From positions 36,218,530 to 36,282,529 of the forward strand of contig CM055319.2 of assembly GCA_029255685.2 (NCBI GenBank): DNA of 64,000 nt. The letters are read 5' to 3'. This stretch comes from Silene conica (lineage: Eukaryota; Streptophyta; Magnoliopsida; Caryophyllales; Caryophyllaceae). Position numbers and translations under genes: made by a program. Shown piece by piece: positions 48,107 to 61,748 of this stretch (position 1 is the stretch's first letter; each line of letters opens with the position of its first letter). Below the pieces are notes generated by a model. It did not search any database and was not told the origin of the DNA. It worked only from the letters and a program-made list of their open reading frames with translations.

Positions 48107-48633
48107 TGCACGTTTATTTTAGCATATAGGTCGAGTCGGAACGAGAGTATTTCAAGGATGATCTTTGCTATCTTACATGTTTATGCCTTTACCTTGCCTT
48201 GTCAACTTGTTTTAGTATGAGAGTCTTTTGCATATCTACAAGTTTTGTCAATTTGTATATCTTGAGACTTGACTTATACCTTGGCAACCTACTATACATT
48301 CTGAGTTTTAGAGCCTTATTCCTGGTTTCATTCTTAAACCAGTTGTCTAGGATGTGAGTAGTACTCCCCTTGGAACATGTTACATCAATATGCATAAACA
48401 TGAACTTGAATTGCTATATACTTGTTTTACTATCTCGTTTTGTGAATCTTGATACGTGCATTTGGGATCCCTTTTCTCATATTTACCCATAAGCCCTACA
48501 TAGCCATATTTGCCTTTTTATTCCCCCAAAACTACATCCCATACTTAGCCTACCCTTCCAAGCTAGTATTTGTGGTCTTTGGTTTGACTTTTGAGGTATC
48601 TTGGTTTGTATGCTATCTTGAGCAAAGAAAAGC

Positions 48634-48712
48634 AAAAAAAAAAAAGAACAGAAAAAGAAAGAAAGAAAAAGAAAGAAAGAAAAAGAAAAAACGAAAAAAA
48701 GTCAAAAACGTA
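48634..48712 (+). repeat. Purine-rich (aaagaaag)-like tract
   Basis: Almost only A and G over about 80 bases, immediately upstream of the palindrome pair at 48721. Confidence 0.85.
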
Positions 48713-49415
48713 CAAAAGTCAGTCGACCGACCTCCTTCATGGGTCGGCCGACCGCCTGTCAGCATCAGAATGAAAGAAAAAAAATCGTTCAAAATTCCTT
48801 TCTTTTATATGTTATCACTCCCGTGCTTCATTCAAAAATATTTGGGAGTCCTTTCTTATATATAATGTGAGAGTTGTGCTACAAAAAAGAGCACTTTCTT
48901 AATATCAAAAGTTGTGAAATATGTTGTTGGGAACCGGTTTTACTAGCTTGGCTACTAACCCTACATGTCCAAAAATATCTTAACCACTTTTTACCTTTTA
49001 CCTCACATATCTTTCATTACCTCAATTGCATGTATCTGGGTCACTTAATGAGTTTGTTTATACATGGTTGTAGAATTTTTGTTCATGTTAGATTGCAGGC
49101 ATGTTTCCATGGGTCGCAGTTAGGTGAGTGTCATTACAATATACTTCTTTCTATCTTTTACATATACTCACCCTTTGCTTCATGAGTGTCTCGAGCGTAC
49201 CGCGAGAGTCCATGGTATAAAGTCTCTATAGTCTTTATGTTTGCAAGTTTGACGACTCCATAACTCGTTTGCATGATTTGAATACTATCTCATTTTATAC
49301 TTGGCATTGGTTTAGGCTTACATGTAAATTTCGCTCTGAGATTGAAATTGTTCCATTAGTTAAGATCGAGTCTATTTCTTGCTTGAGGGCAAGCAAGGGT
49401 TTGGTTTGGGGAATT

Positions 49416-50895
49416 TGATGCGTGTCTATTTTATGATGTTTTTCATCTATTTTTACACGCATTTGGTCGCTCATTTACTATGTTTTAGCCTTTATTTCCC
49501 AACAATCGTGTACTTTCGTATTTTTATGCACTTTTGCAGATTTATGCGGGAAAGGGACGATTTAGCACCAAATTCATGTCCTCAAGTCTTTTGCATAATT
49601 AAGGAACAATGGAAAGTCGACTGGAGTCTTTATTTAACTGCCAAAAGTCAAAGCGAGAAGAAAACCGAAGATTTTCTATGCGGAAGCGGTCGACCGACCA
49701 ACCAAACGGGTCGGCCGACCAGGCCTAATTACTATAAAGTCCAAATCTTGAAGAAAAGCCCAAGAATTCAATTAAGCCCGTAAAAGAGGTCGACCGACCC
49801 ACCAAAGTGGTCGACCGACCTCAGCGAAGCCCAGGAACAGTTTTCGGAAGTAAATTAGAAGTAGGAGTCTTTAGGAAACTCTGAAGCTTTTGCCCTATAT
49901 AAGCTAATCTTGTAATTAGGGTTTATCATCCAGTTTTATTTAGAAGAAGTTACAATCTAGTTTTATTCCAGTTTTAGTTTTGTTCTTTCAATAATTCCCA
50001 AGCATTCAATAAAGTTTGTTCCTTTCTGCCCTAATTCCGACTGTGGTAATTACTCTTTTAATCTAGCTTTATTATTGTTCTTATTATTATTACATTCGTT
50101 TAAGTCAGAATCTCAAGCTTTGTTAATTCTTGCATGTTTAGATTATTTACTATGTTTACCATGTTTATTCCCGTTTTCATAATCGTCTTAATAACCATGA
50201 GTAGCTAAATTTCATATGTTAGGATGTAGGGGATAAATATGCGTAGGTAGTAGAAATTCCGAGATCGACTTGTAGCAGAGCCGCGGTCGGCCGACTCAAA
50301 TAGTGGGTCGGTCGACCGAGGCTGTGGTCGGCCGACTGGAATAGCTGGTCGGTCGACCACTCGCGCATGAATCCTGTTTCGTCTTTTCTTGTTGACCTAC
50401 CCAAGATTGAGAGATACGGGAAGGGCATTGGTTTACACCTTAAGACGGCTAGGTTACATAAGACTGAAAGGTATGTGACCTAGGATTTAGGAATCACCCT
50501 TATTGTTGACACCCAATAATTGTGAGATCTAGGAACTAATAGCATAGGCCGAAAGGAGCTATTTGGTACCATAGACCGAAAGGATATGTTACACCCCTTA
50601 CGCGACTGCAATACATGTTGACCTTAGGATTTATATTACCTTAGCTGTTTATTACCCAAACATCCTAGCATCCCTTTTATTATATTTTTATTCTCATCTT
50701 TTATTTCTTGTTTATTTAAATCTTTGCTTAGACTTAGTAATCAACAATCAAACCCCCAAATTTGTAACCTTTAAACATTGACACCAAACAATAAACATTC
50801 CCCACCTCTCTGTGGTTCGACCCTGACTTTCACTATCTATAGTTTAAGTTTAGGAATTATAAATTTATCTTTGGTACCCTCAACGACGGGCATCA
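49416..50895 (+). repeat. E5 LTR 2
   Basis: Same length as LTR 1, TATA-like word at 49896-49903 and the same palindrome pairs. About 16 or 17 differences from LTR 1 by eye. It is followed by a full primer site and internal start instead of flanking DNA. Confidence 0.92.
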
Positions 50896-51427
50896 AATTT
50901 TGGCGCCGTTTCCGGGGAGGTGACGCCAGTGTTTATTGTTTTTTTTTGTTTCTCTTTGTTTAAGGAACTTTTTGTTCCTTAAACCTTCTCACCATTTTCT
51001 TGTAGTTTCCATCTTATGCGCAGGTCAGTTCAAGGAGAACTCCTACAACTTGACCACGAGCTTGAGAGGACTCTTAGAGAAAGGAGAAAGCAACTTCTAG
51101 CAAATCAGGAAGGAGGATCACCATCTTCCTTATTTCAAGAAGACCTTTTCGAACAACCATCATCACCAACTTCACCGAAAACACCACCTTCACAACCAAA
51201 TTCACCCAACAATCCACTTTCACCAAGAACACCACCTTTTACCTACTTTCCAGTTTTTCCTAAAGAAGAAGAAAATATGGCAGAAGAAGCTACTATTGCC
51301 AGTCACTCTATGCCTCAGGCAAAGGACCTATACAAAGGGTTCACTTTACCTGCAGGTACTGGGAAGCCATTCGAGGCCAAGCCTGCCTATATTACTATGG
51401 TTGAAAGAAACCAATTTGGAGGCTCGA
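50896..51427 (+). pseudogene. E5 second internal start: primer site, leader and gag N-terminal stub
   Basis: It repeats 44476 onward. A coding-like stretch begins at 51016 (MRRSVQGELLQLDHE) and runs into the gag start, then stops matching E5 at about 51427 (ggaggctcg), where LARD-like LTR sequence takes over. This shows that E5 once continued as another unit. Fossil stub. Confidence 0.85.
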
Positions 51428-52891
51428 CCAACTACCATTGACAGCCCCTCATTCCAGCCCTCACAGACGCCATCCTGGCCACCAAAGGCTACCACCCATG
51501 GTCTCATATTCCCCTCTGCACCACCAACTACAACACCAGCATCTGAACCGTCACCATAGTTCCCCACAAACGTCACAAAAAGCTGCCCTAACGACCTACG
51601 TACAACCGCAATAAAACGGAGGGTCATCTGTTCGATCCGACAACCATCGCCTCCAAACGCCAATCACAACCCTCATAACTTACCTACAACAGAACACCTT
51701 GACCCGACAACCACCATACAACCACCACCCCTCTCTTTATACCTACGACGAGCGGAAACCTAAAGAAAAACTTGCGCACCCTCACTCTATTCCACTCGGT
51801 TTTATACGATTAAACAGCCCCCAAACGAGACCTATCACAAAACTGTCACGAGCCACCACAAACCACCGCCTTATTCCGAGCTACCCAATCATGTACACTA
51901 CCCCAACCACAACCCATTTCGTTTTGGTCCAGACACGTCTCTAAACGGGTTGAAACACGGGTTTAAGGACTCCCTTGCGCTCCCCCTGTTTTCGTGTTTC
52001 TCCGGCCACCGCCTGCACCCACGACGACCAACACCCCCTAGCCAGCACCCTAGCCTTCGTCTCTAACCCAGAACCAGACTCCAGAATGACGCACAAGCGG
52101 TTCCCTCATTCCCGTGTCTCTCCCTTGTTTTCCCTTATCCCTGACAACCGTGGGAATCCGCCGTGGTGACCACCACTGGCCACCACCAGCGTACCTATGC
52201 ACTCAAACTCATCCCATTAACCACCACCCATCAACCCAAGTCAGTCGAAACCAAACTAGTGTGGGTTTGTTTCGAAAAGACTATACGATAACGAAGTAAA
52301 TCATACAACCAAAACACGATCGAAAACAAAGTAGACTTACGATGATGATGATGACATGCTACCCATGTTGATAGAAATCCGGCGATGAAGGGGATGAAAG
52401 ATTACGAGTAGGAAAGCATATTGTAGTCGAAGGATAAAGATAAAAAAAATTGAGGCGGTGTACATAGTATAAGGGTTTAGGGTTTCCTAATTACGTTTTA
52501 TGAAATCATAATAATGTACAAAATATTATAATAATAGCATAGTAATATAATAATAATAATAATAATAATAACATAGTAATATAATAATAATGTGCAACTA
52601 CTATTATTATCATTGTTGTACGTAATTAGCTCCCTTAAGACACGTTAAAGATTATTATACGTATTATTATGAAACAACGTATTATTAAAATTAAAGAAAT
52701 ACGAAGGAAACGGCATCTTGTGAAATAAACATCAAATATAAGATAATTGTGAAATACGAAATAATCATAGAAATACGATCTATAAAATAATAACAGTTTA
52801 CGTAAAATACTTTATAAACATTCTCTTTGAAATACTGGTATAAAACAGGGTTTGATAACTGTTGACTGAGGCAAAAATACGGAGTATTACA
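51428..52891 (-). repeat. LARD-like LTR A, partial
   Basis: Matches 57500-58958 and, as far as it goes, 62981-64000. It is cut on the left by the junction to E5. An AAT-type microsatellite lies at 52547-52571. Confidence 0.85.
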
Positions 52892-55683
52892 GTCTTCCCT
52901 CCTTAAAATGAACTTCGTCCCGAAGTTCGCCACCCCATAACGGTAAAGAACTTATAACAGACATGAAACAATCACAAACAACACTTATATAGACTTCAAA
53001 ACACGAAATGTTACATTCTACCCTCGTTAAGAGAACTTTGTCCCCAAAGTTCAACGCATAACTAAGTTAAAAGATACTTCACGAATCACATTATAATGCA
53101 TAACAGAATTAAACAGGTTTATAAGTATATTCGAACAATCACGACATATCAATTTTACATGCTATAACAACTAGTCATATCATAGACCTTTAAGATTTTA
53201 CTATCCTATCCTCCTTAAAGCATGGTTACGTCCTCGTAACCCCATTACAAGATTCCGCATCCAGCGTTCAAGCAATCATCGAACACATCCAGTGTTCAAG
53301 CAATCATCGAAACAAGAGTCATATGTCATCTGAAAAGTTAATTACCCTATACTAGACAACTACCATCCGGCTTTTAAGGCACTCAAACACAGTTGGCAAT
53401 TTCACATTACGCAGTAAAAAAAAAAAAAATTTTAGGGTAGTTAACACGTATATACCTTGCAATCTCATTTAACACAATTTAACATATTTACACCAATGTA
53501 GACAATCAGCTAACTCATAGCTCATAATTGACAAATTAAAACATTTCATGATCATAATCATATTATAGAAGCAAAATCATATTATAGAAAAGACATATAG
53601 CAAATTTTAACTAATGTAATTAACATGGGGCATTAACATATTTCCCGAGGTATACACCAATCTTAGACAAGGAAAACAGCTTAGCATCTCCAGGTGTAAA
53701 GGAGTTAAACCAATTAATAATTCCATATATTGCGATAAGATTTTAAACATAGCAGTGTGCAATCCACTTTGTGGCATAACAATATACATGAAGAAATTAT
53801 AAAGATTAGAATCGCAGGGAACTAGTCAAAGATAACCATTAATATATGAAAGAACATCAACGAGATTCACATTGTTCACAATACTCACACTTACTTATAA
53901 AAATTAGATTGCTATATCATGCTAATGAGTTTACCAATACATATGAACACCACGTAATTATTTTGAGGTCATAGCAATAAAAGCAATAGCGTCCGTATAA
54001 TTGAAACTACTTTATGTAACGCTCAACGCAATGACAAGGTTTCATTATCATATAATAGCGTTCATATTCGTATAATATGCCTACGGTTCATGTTACTAAT
54101 GACATAACAGAGTATTACATGGTTACATCACCAAATTCATATTTGATTCAACTTTTAATATAAAATTTTATCATTACAACAATCATATATCACGCAGCAA
54201 CTTCCAAAAATCATAATTAAATAACCGCTTAGCTATTTTGCGAGCTATTATAGTTTTTAGAAAATATAAAGAAATAACTAAATATAGGAAATTAAGTCAA
54301 GCATATCTGAAGGGAATTATTTATATCAATTTATACAACTCAGTTGATCTGAACAGAAACCTTACTGCAGTTAGACGGAAATTTGGGCAACTTGAAAAAA
54401 TCACAATTAAATAACGACCCGTTAAGATTTTACGTGGCTTATTATTTTGAAAACATGAATAAATATTCTAAATAGTGAACTTGGAACTATGAACAAACAA
54501 TAATCACCTTTCGAATTATTTCCTTTGCAAAAACATGGGTCAAAACAGAAGTGTACTGTAACAATCTGACCACTGTCAAATAAAATGTTTATTTCTCTCA
54601 AAATATAATTCGTATTAACATGAAACCAAAAGCATCAGAAAGCTAAATCAGAAGGTTATCACACATAAAATTTTCACATTCATATGGAGAACAGATTTTT
54701 AAACGACAACCCGTACAAATGGGTAACATTCTGGAAACTTATTACAACGTTGGTTACTTTAATATTTCACATTATTACTTTACATCGTCATATTAAAACA
54801 CAACTATTCTCACAAACATGTTGACGCATATATTAAAGCATGGAAATGACATCGCGCCATGTTAATATTTATTCATTATTTCAATTTGTACTTGCCATCA
54901 AGGAAGCGGTAAAGATTGTGAAACTGAAAGATAGGATCAACTAAATAAATCAATAGTTATACATGTATATACAAATGTAACACATAGCTATATGACATTC
55001 ATGGCTTGGGGCAACACATTCTGCATATCACTAGACATAGATTAGTATAACATTTAAATCTGATCATTCATATTCAAATTCAAGACAATATATTACATAG
55101 TTACAATAGTCATTTAGTAACCAGATATCCTAGAAAATTTCTAAACACCAAAATCACATGATAACATCACTCAAAATTATCGTTCAATAAATATACATCC
55201 ATTCTCTAAAAGTTCAAAGCAATCATTCAGATCAGTCAACATCTCAATATCTGTCGTATTCTTCAAATGCACATCATCATGCAAGTCAAGCTTATATTTC
55301 AAACTCATATTCAAACTCGTGTTCTCAATACTTGAAAATCATATATCTCACCCAACATTCAATATCATTATCATGCTTCATAATACAGATCACCAACCAT
55401 ATTTCACATCATAACTTACCTCATTCCGCTCCTGCAAAACTGTTAGTACGATATAGGCAAGGTTTGATCTTTTATTTTGTTACTACCCACTCTCTGCATC
55501 ACTCACGGGTTACCAGGTTAGACTGAAAGGGCCAGTGGCTTGGTTTGAGGGGGCCCCTAACTCATCCCAATCCTTGGGCTCCTAACAGTTACTAGCCTGG
55601 GGTTCATTTTATTTGACTCTTCCTATGTTCATTAATTTTATTAATTGTTTTAGGCCTAAGTATCGTTTGCTCTGATACCACTT
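52892..55683 (-). repeat. LARD-like internal region A
   Basis: Non-coding and AT-rich. The polypurine tract is beside 52892 and the primer site at 55669-55680 (gctctgatacca). Near 53013-53060 and 53195-53250 are two further polypurine/gagga-ac-like blocks (tacattctaccctcgttaag; tatcctatcctccttaaag), as if the 3' end signature had been duplicated internally. All of this recurs at 58959-61748. Confidence 0.8.
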
Positions 55684-56765
55684 TGTAACACCCCCATTTA
55701 TTTAAGAGCCTTTAGCAAGACATTCTCAAATAAATAGAGCTGTTACCATCTCGGAATGTCCGAGGTAGTGTATAACAAAGTAAAACAACCAAAGTACTTT
55801 ATATAAAACTGATAAACTTTAAACTTTTGTTATTACAAATACGGCTTAGCGGAAAAAGAAAATACAACTGATAACTCTCTAGATGTGATATAATTCTAAG
55901 TCGGTCCAAAGTCTGCATCTCACATTCCTGCCCCAGCTCCTAGCTCATCTGTCTTTTTCCTGTAAAGTCTACTCCCCATTCCGGATCATCGTAGGTGCAC
56001 ACGAATACAATGTCAACCTCGCGGTTGAGTAGGGTAACACGAAAATCAAATGCAACAAATAATGATATGCAATGCCATGATATGCTCGAGCTCAATCTCA
56101 ATCTCATTCTCAAACCCGTAACACCCAGCCATACCGAACCTCCCGGCAGACTATAATCGGCTGTCGCCGAACACCAGCATAACAGCTGAGGTCACCAGGT
56201 CTAGTCCTGTAGAACTAGCCTGGGCCCAATAATATCTCATCATCTCAAATCCGTATCCAATGCATATGTCATGCTTATGAATGCAATATAAAAATGTTCA
56301 ACCACTATATATCATTCTCATAATAATCACACTTGCATCCATAACATACAATATACAAATCCATTCAAAGCACGTCGTAGAATATGGTACCAGTGTATCC
56401 TACCTGGATAGCAATATAATCCCATCACGCAGCTAACATCCAATCAGAAGAGTCACTTTATCACACACTCACCACCTAACAAAATAAATTACTTAATTAC
56501 CAACCAATACAATTGCGCCACTAATATAATATATCAATCATTCAAATCTATTATGTAAATAATATATATATCGCATAACGAGACCGTAATAAACATAACT
56601 ACTTCAATTAACTTAAACAACTCGTCCTTATCATTTTTATAACCAGTTGCAATTAAATAAACGAACATTGAAAAAAAATATAGTCGACTATTGGTAACCA
56701 TCACATTCTTGTATAAAAATTTACTTAACAACTTGAGTAAATAACATCAAGAGCAAAATACAAAT

Positions 56766-56842
56766 AATAATAAGAATACTAATATTAATATTAATAATAA
56801 TAATGATAATAATAATAATAATGATAATAATAATAATAATAC
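56766..56842 (+). repeat. AAT/GAT microsatellite in LARD-like LTR B
   Basis: A run of taa/tga units. The equivalent run in LTR C (about 62827-62908) has a different number and order of units, so it has changed since the tandem copies separated. Confidence 0.85.
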
Positions 56843-56902
56843 ACACAACCATGCACCAACACACTCTTATCAACGTACAGCCCACGCTACTTTAACGCTA
56901 AC

Positions 56903-57483
56903 TGTAACAACCAGACCCACCACGGTCGTAACACACCCCCAATAAGATGGGAGGTAAGCCTTTGGGCCCATTATTTGTCCTCACTTAAGCCGAAAAGCAC
57001 AAGGCCTTGTTACTAAGTGGTGGGTGGAAGCTATTATAAATATATCACAAGCCCCACATTCTACCAATGTGGGACAAATCTCCACACAATCTCATATTTC
57101 ATACTCTTGGGGTGTTACAAACCCCCCCACTTAAAGAACAAAACGTCCTCGTTGTGCCTCAAACTTGACCGCAACCAGGGCCAGAATCCTCCCCCGCTAG
57201 GTGTGTGACCCGGGTACTCCCGACCACAGGCTCACCACACGGTCGCAGGGTCGCTCTGATACCATTTGTAACAACCAGACCCACCACGGTCGTAACACAC
57301 CCCCAATAAGATGGGAGGTAAGCCTTTGGGCCCATTATTTGTCCTCACTTAAGCCGAAAAGCACAAGGCCTTGTTACTAAGTGGTGGGTGGAAGCTATTA
57401 TAAATATATCACAAGCCCCACATTCTACCAATGTGGGACAAATCTCCACACAATCTCATATTTCATACTCTTGGGGTGTTACA
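56903..57483 (-). mobile_element. TRIM element 2
   Basis: 581 bases, minus strand. LTRs 56903-57119 and 57267-57483 (217 bases each, identical by eye) surround a primer site (complement gctctgatacca, about 57252-57263) and a pyrimidine-rich image of the polypurine tract (aacccccccactt, 57120-57132). Target duplication CTAAC at 56898-56902 and 57484-57488. The empty site survives in the neighbouring tandem copy at 62965-62969. Same family as TRIM 1, with visible divergence between the two. Confidence 0.93.
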
Positions 57484-58958
57484 CTAACAACCCATACGAC
57501 CAACTACCATTGACAGCCCCTCATTCCAGCCCTCACAGACGCCATCCAGGCCACCAAAGGCTACCACCCATGGTCTCATATTCCCCTCTGCACCACCAAC
57601 TACAACACCAGCATCTGAACCGTCACCATAGTTCCCCACAAACGTCACAAAAAGCTGCCCTAACGACCTACGTACAACCGCAATAAAACGGAGGGTCATC
57701 TGTTCGATCCGACAACCATCGCCTCCAAACGCCAATCACAACCCTCATAACTTACCTACAACAGAACACCTTGACCCGACAACCACCATACAACCACCAC
57801 CCCTCTCTTTATACCTACGACGAGCGGAAACCTAAAAAAAACTTGCGCACCCTCTATTCCACTCGGTTTTATGCGATTAAACAGCCCCCAAACGAGACCT
57901 ATCACAAAACTATCACGAGCCACCACAAACCACCGCCTTATTCCGAGCTACCCAATCCTGTACACTACCCCAACCACAACCCATTTCGTTTTGGTCCAGA
58001 CACGTCTCTAAACGGGTTGAAACACGGGTTTAAGGACTCCCTTGCGCTCCCCCTGTTTTCGTGTTTCTCCGGCCACCGCCTGCACCCACGACGACCAAGA
58101 CTCCCTAGCCAGCACCCTAGCCTTCGTCTCTAACCCAGAACCAGACTCCAGAACGACGCACAAGCGGTTCCCTCATTCCCGTGTCTCTCCCTTGTTTTCC
58201 CTTATCCCTGACAACCGTGGGAATCCGCCGTGGTGACCACCACTGGCCACCACCAGCGTACCTATGCACTCAAACTCATCCCATTAACCACCACCCATCA
58301 ACCCAAGTCAGTCGAAACCAAACTAGTGTAGGTTTGGGTCGAAAAGACTATACGATAACGAAGTAAATCATACAACCAAAACACGATCGAAAACAAAGTA
58401 GAGTTACGATGATGATGATGACATGCTACCCGTGTTGATAGAAATCCGGCGATGAAGGGGATGAAAGATTACGAGTAGGAAAGCATATTGTAGTCGAAGG
58501 ATATTGATAAAAAAAATTGAGGCGGTGTACATAGTATAAGGGTTTAGGGTTTGCTAATTACGTTTTATGAAATCATAATAATGTACAAAATATTATAATA
58601 ATAGCATAGTAATATAATAATAATAATAATAATAATAACATAGTAATATAATAATAATGTGCTACTACTATTATTATCATTGTTGTACGTAATTAGCTCC
58701 CTTAAGACACGTCAAAGATTATTATACGTATTATTATGAAACAACGTATTATTAAAATTAAAGAAATACGAAGGAAACGACATTTTGTGAAATAAACATC
58801 AAATATAAGATAATTGTGAAATACGAAATAATCATAGAAATACGATCTATAAAATAATAACAGTTTACGTAAAATACTTTATAAACATTCTCTTTGAAAT
58901 ACTGGTATAAAACAGGGTTTGATAACTGTTGACTGAGGCAAAAATACGGAGTATTACA

Positions 58959-61748
58959 GTCTTCCCTCCTTAAAATGAATTTCGTCCCGAAGTTCGCCAC
59001 CCCATAACGGTAAAGAACTTATAACAGACATGAAACAATCACAAACAACACTTATATAGATTTCAAAACACGAAATGTTACATTCTACCCTCGTTAAGAG
59101 AACTTTGTCCCCAAAGTTCAACGCATAACTAAGTTAAAAGATACTTCACGAATCACATTATAATGCATAACAGAATTAAACAGGTTTATAAGTATATTCG
59201 AACAATCACGACATATCAATTTTACATGCTATAACAACTAGTCATATCATAGACCTTTAAGATTTTACAATCCTATCCTCCTTAAAGCATGGTTACGTCC
59301 TTGTAACCCCATTACAAGATTCCGCATCCAGCGTTCAAGCAATCATCGAACACATCCAGTGTTCAAGCAATCATCGAAACAACAGTCATAAGTCATCTGA
59401 AAAGTTAATTACCCTATACTAGACAACTATCATCCTGCTTTTAAGGAACTCAAACACAGTTGGCAATTTCACATTACGCAGTAAAAAAAAAAAAAATTTA
59501 GGGTAGTTAACACGTATATACCTTGCAATCTCATTTAACACAATTTAACATATTTACACCAATGTAGACAATCAGCTAACTCATAGCTCATAATTGACAA
59601 ATTAAAACATTTCATGATCATAATCATATTGTAGAAGCAAAATCATATTATAGAAAAGACATATAGCAAATTTTAACTAACGTAATTAACATGGGGCATT
59701 AACTTATTTCCCGAGGTATACACCAATCTTAGAGAAGGAAAACAGCTTAGCATCTCCAGGTGTAAAGGAGTTAAACCAATTAATAATTCCATATATTGCA
59801 ATCAGATTTTAAACATAGCAGTGTGCAATCCACTTTGTGGCATAACAATATACATGAAGAAATTATAAAGATTAGAATCGCAGGGAACTAGTCAAAGATA
59901 TCCATTAATATATGAAAGAACATCAACGAGATTCACATTGTTCACAATACTCACACTTACTTATAACAATTAGATTGCTATATCATGCTAATGAGTTTAC
60001 CAATACATATGAACACCACGTAATTATTTTGAGGTCATAGCAATAAAAGCAATAGCGTCCGTATAATTGAAACTACTTTCTGTAAAGCTCAACGCAATGA
60101 CAAGGTTTCATTATCATATAATAGCGTTCATATTCGTATAATATGCCTAAGGTTCATGTTACTAATTACATAACAGAGTATTACATGGTTACATCACCAA
60201 ATTCATATTTGATTCAACTTTTAATATAAAACTTTATCATTACAACAATCATATATCACGCAGCAACTTCCAAAAATCATAATTAAATAACCGCTTAGCT
60301 ATTTTGCGAGCTATTATAGTTTTTAGAAAATATAAAGAAATAACTAAATATAGGAAATTAAGTCAAGCATATCTGAAGGGAATTATTTATATCAATTTAT
60401 ACAACTCAGTTGATCTGAACAGAAACCTTACTGCAGTTAGACGGAAATTTGGGCAACTTGCAAAAATCACAATTAAATAACGACCCGTTAAGATTTTACG
60501 TGGCTTATCATTTTGAAAACATGAATAAATATTCTAAATAGTGAACTTGCAACTATGAACAAACAATAATCACGTTTCGAATTATTTCCTTTGCAAAAAC
60601 ATGGGTCAAAACACAAGTGTACTGTAACAATCTGACCACTGTCAAATAAAATGTTTATTTCTCTCAAAATATAATTCGTATTAACATGAAACCAAAAGCA
60701 TCAGAAAGCTAAATCAGAAGGTTATCACACATAAAATTTTCACATTCATATGGAGAACACATTTTTAAACGGCAACCCGTACAAATGGGTAACATTCTGG
60801 AAACTTATTACAACGTTGGTTACTTTAATATTTCACATTATTACTTTACATCGTCATATTAAAACACAACTATTCTCACAAACTTGTTGACGCATATATT
60901 GAAGCATAGAAATGACATCGCGCCATGTTAATATTTATTCATTATTTCAATTTGTACTTGCCATCAAGGAAGCGGTAAAGATTGTGAAACCGAAAGATAG
61001 GATCAACTAAATAAATCAATAGTTATACATGTATATACAAATGTAACACATAGCTATATGACATTCATGGCTTGGGGCAACACATTCTGCATATCACTAG
61101 ACATAGATTACTATAACATTTAAATCTGATAATTCAAATTCAAATTCAAGACAATATATTACATAGTTACAATAGTCATTTAGTAACCAGATATCCTATA
61201 AAATTTCTAAACACCAAAATCACATGATAACATCACTCAAAATTATCGTTCAATAAATATACATCCATTCTCTAAAAGTTCAAAGCAATCATTCAAATCA
61301 TTCAACATCTCAATATCTGTCGTATTCTTCAAATGCACATCATCATGCAAGTCAAGCTTATATTTCAAACTCATATTCAAACTCGTGTTCTCAATACTTG
61401 AAAATCATATATCTCACCCAACATTCAATATCATTATCATGCTTCATAATACAGATCACCAACCATATTTCACATCATAACTTACCTCATTCCGCTCCTG
61501 CAAAACTGTTAGTACGATATAGGCAAGGTCTGATCTTTTATTTTGTTACTACCCACTCTCTGCATCACTCACGGGTTACCAGGTTAGACTGAAAGGGCCA
61601 GTGGCTTGGTTTGAGGGGGCCCCTAACTCATCCCAATCCTTGGGCTCCTAACAGTTACTAGCCTGGGTTCATTTTATTTGACTCTTCCTATGTTCATTAA
61701 TTTTATTAATTGTTTTAGGCCTAAGTATCGTTTGCTCTGATACCACTT
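58959..61748 (-). repeat. LARD-like internal region B
   Basis: Copy of 52892-55683 with scattered single-base differences. Primer site at 61734-61745. No coding frame. Confidence 0.85.

Larger units (their letters stand above)
47400..49415 (+). repeat. E5 non-coding 3' internal region and polypurine tract
   Basis: No sustained frame. It contains palindrome pairs at 47611-47643, 47682-47715 and 48721-48753, an A-run at 48066-48106 and a purine-rich run at 48634-48712. It ends with a purine/T tract ggtttggtttggggaattt just before LTR 2. It sits where Athila elements normally carry pol and an env-like region, neither of which is recognisable. Confidence 0.8.
42996..51427 (+). mobile_element. 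E5: gag-protease Athila-like element in tandem form (LTR-int-LTR-int start)
   Basis: LTRs 42996-44475 and 49416-50895 are 1480 bases each, with about 1% difference by eye. The internal region 44476-49415 is 4940 bases. After the second LTR a second internal start runs to 51427, where it joins the LARD-like array. The primer site ttttggcgccgtttccgggg fits the tRNA-Asp-type site of Athila elements. Gag and aspartic protease are present; no reverse transcriptase, RNase H or integrase is seen. Inserted in E4. Non-autonomous; about one break in the first gag-protease region. Confidence 0.85.
55684..58958 (-). repeat. LARD-like LTR B (complete, interrupted by a TRIM)
   Basis: tgtaacacccccattt to cggagtattaca on the plus strand. 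3275 bases, of which 586 are the TRIM with one target copy. A long AAT/GAT microsatellite is at about 56766-56842 and an AAT run at 58613-58637. Confidence 0.85.

Noticed and set aside
57484-57735. Minus-strand frame of 83 codons, repeated at 51346-51663 and 62965-63216
   Set aside because: It lies in the LARD-like LTR. Gly/Val/Asp-rich composition and identity among copies follow from recent tandem copying; no known domain.
58042-58236. Plus-strand 64-codon frame repeated in three copies (also 51975-52169, 63527-63721)
   Set aside because: Same LTR, opposite strand to the element, low-complexity composition, no domain; likely chance.
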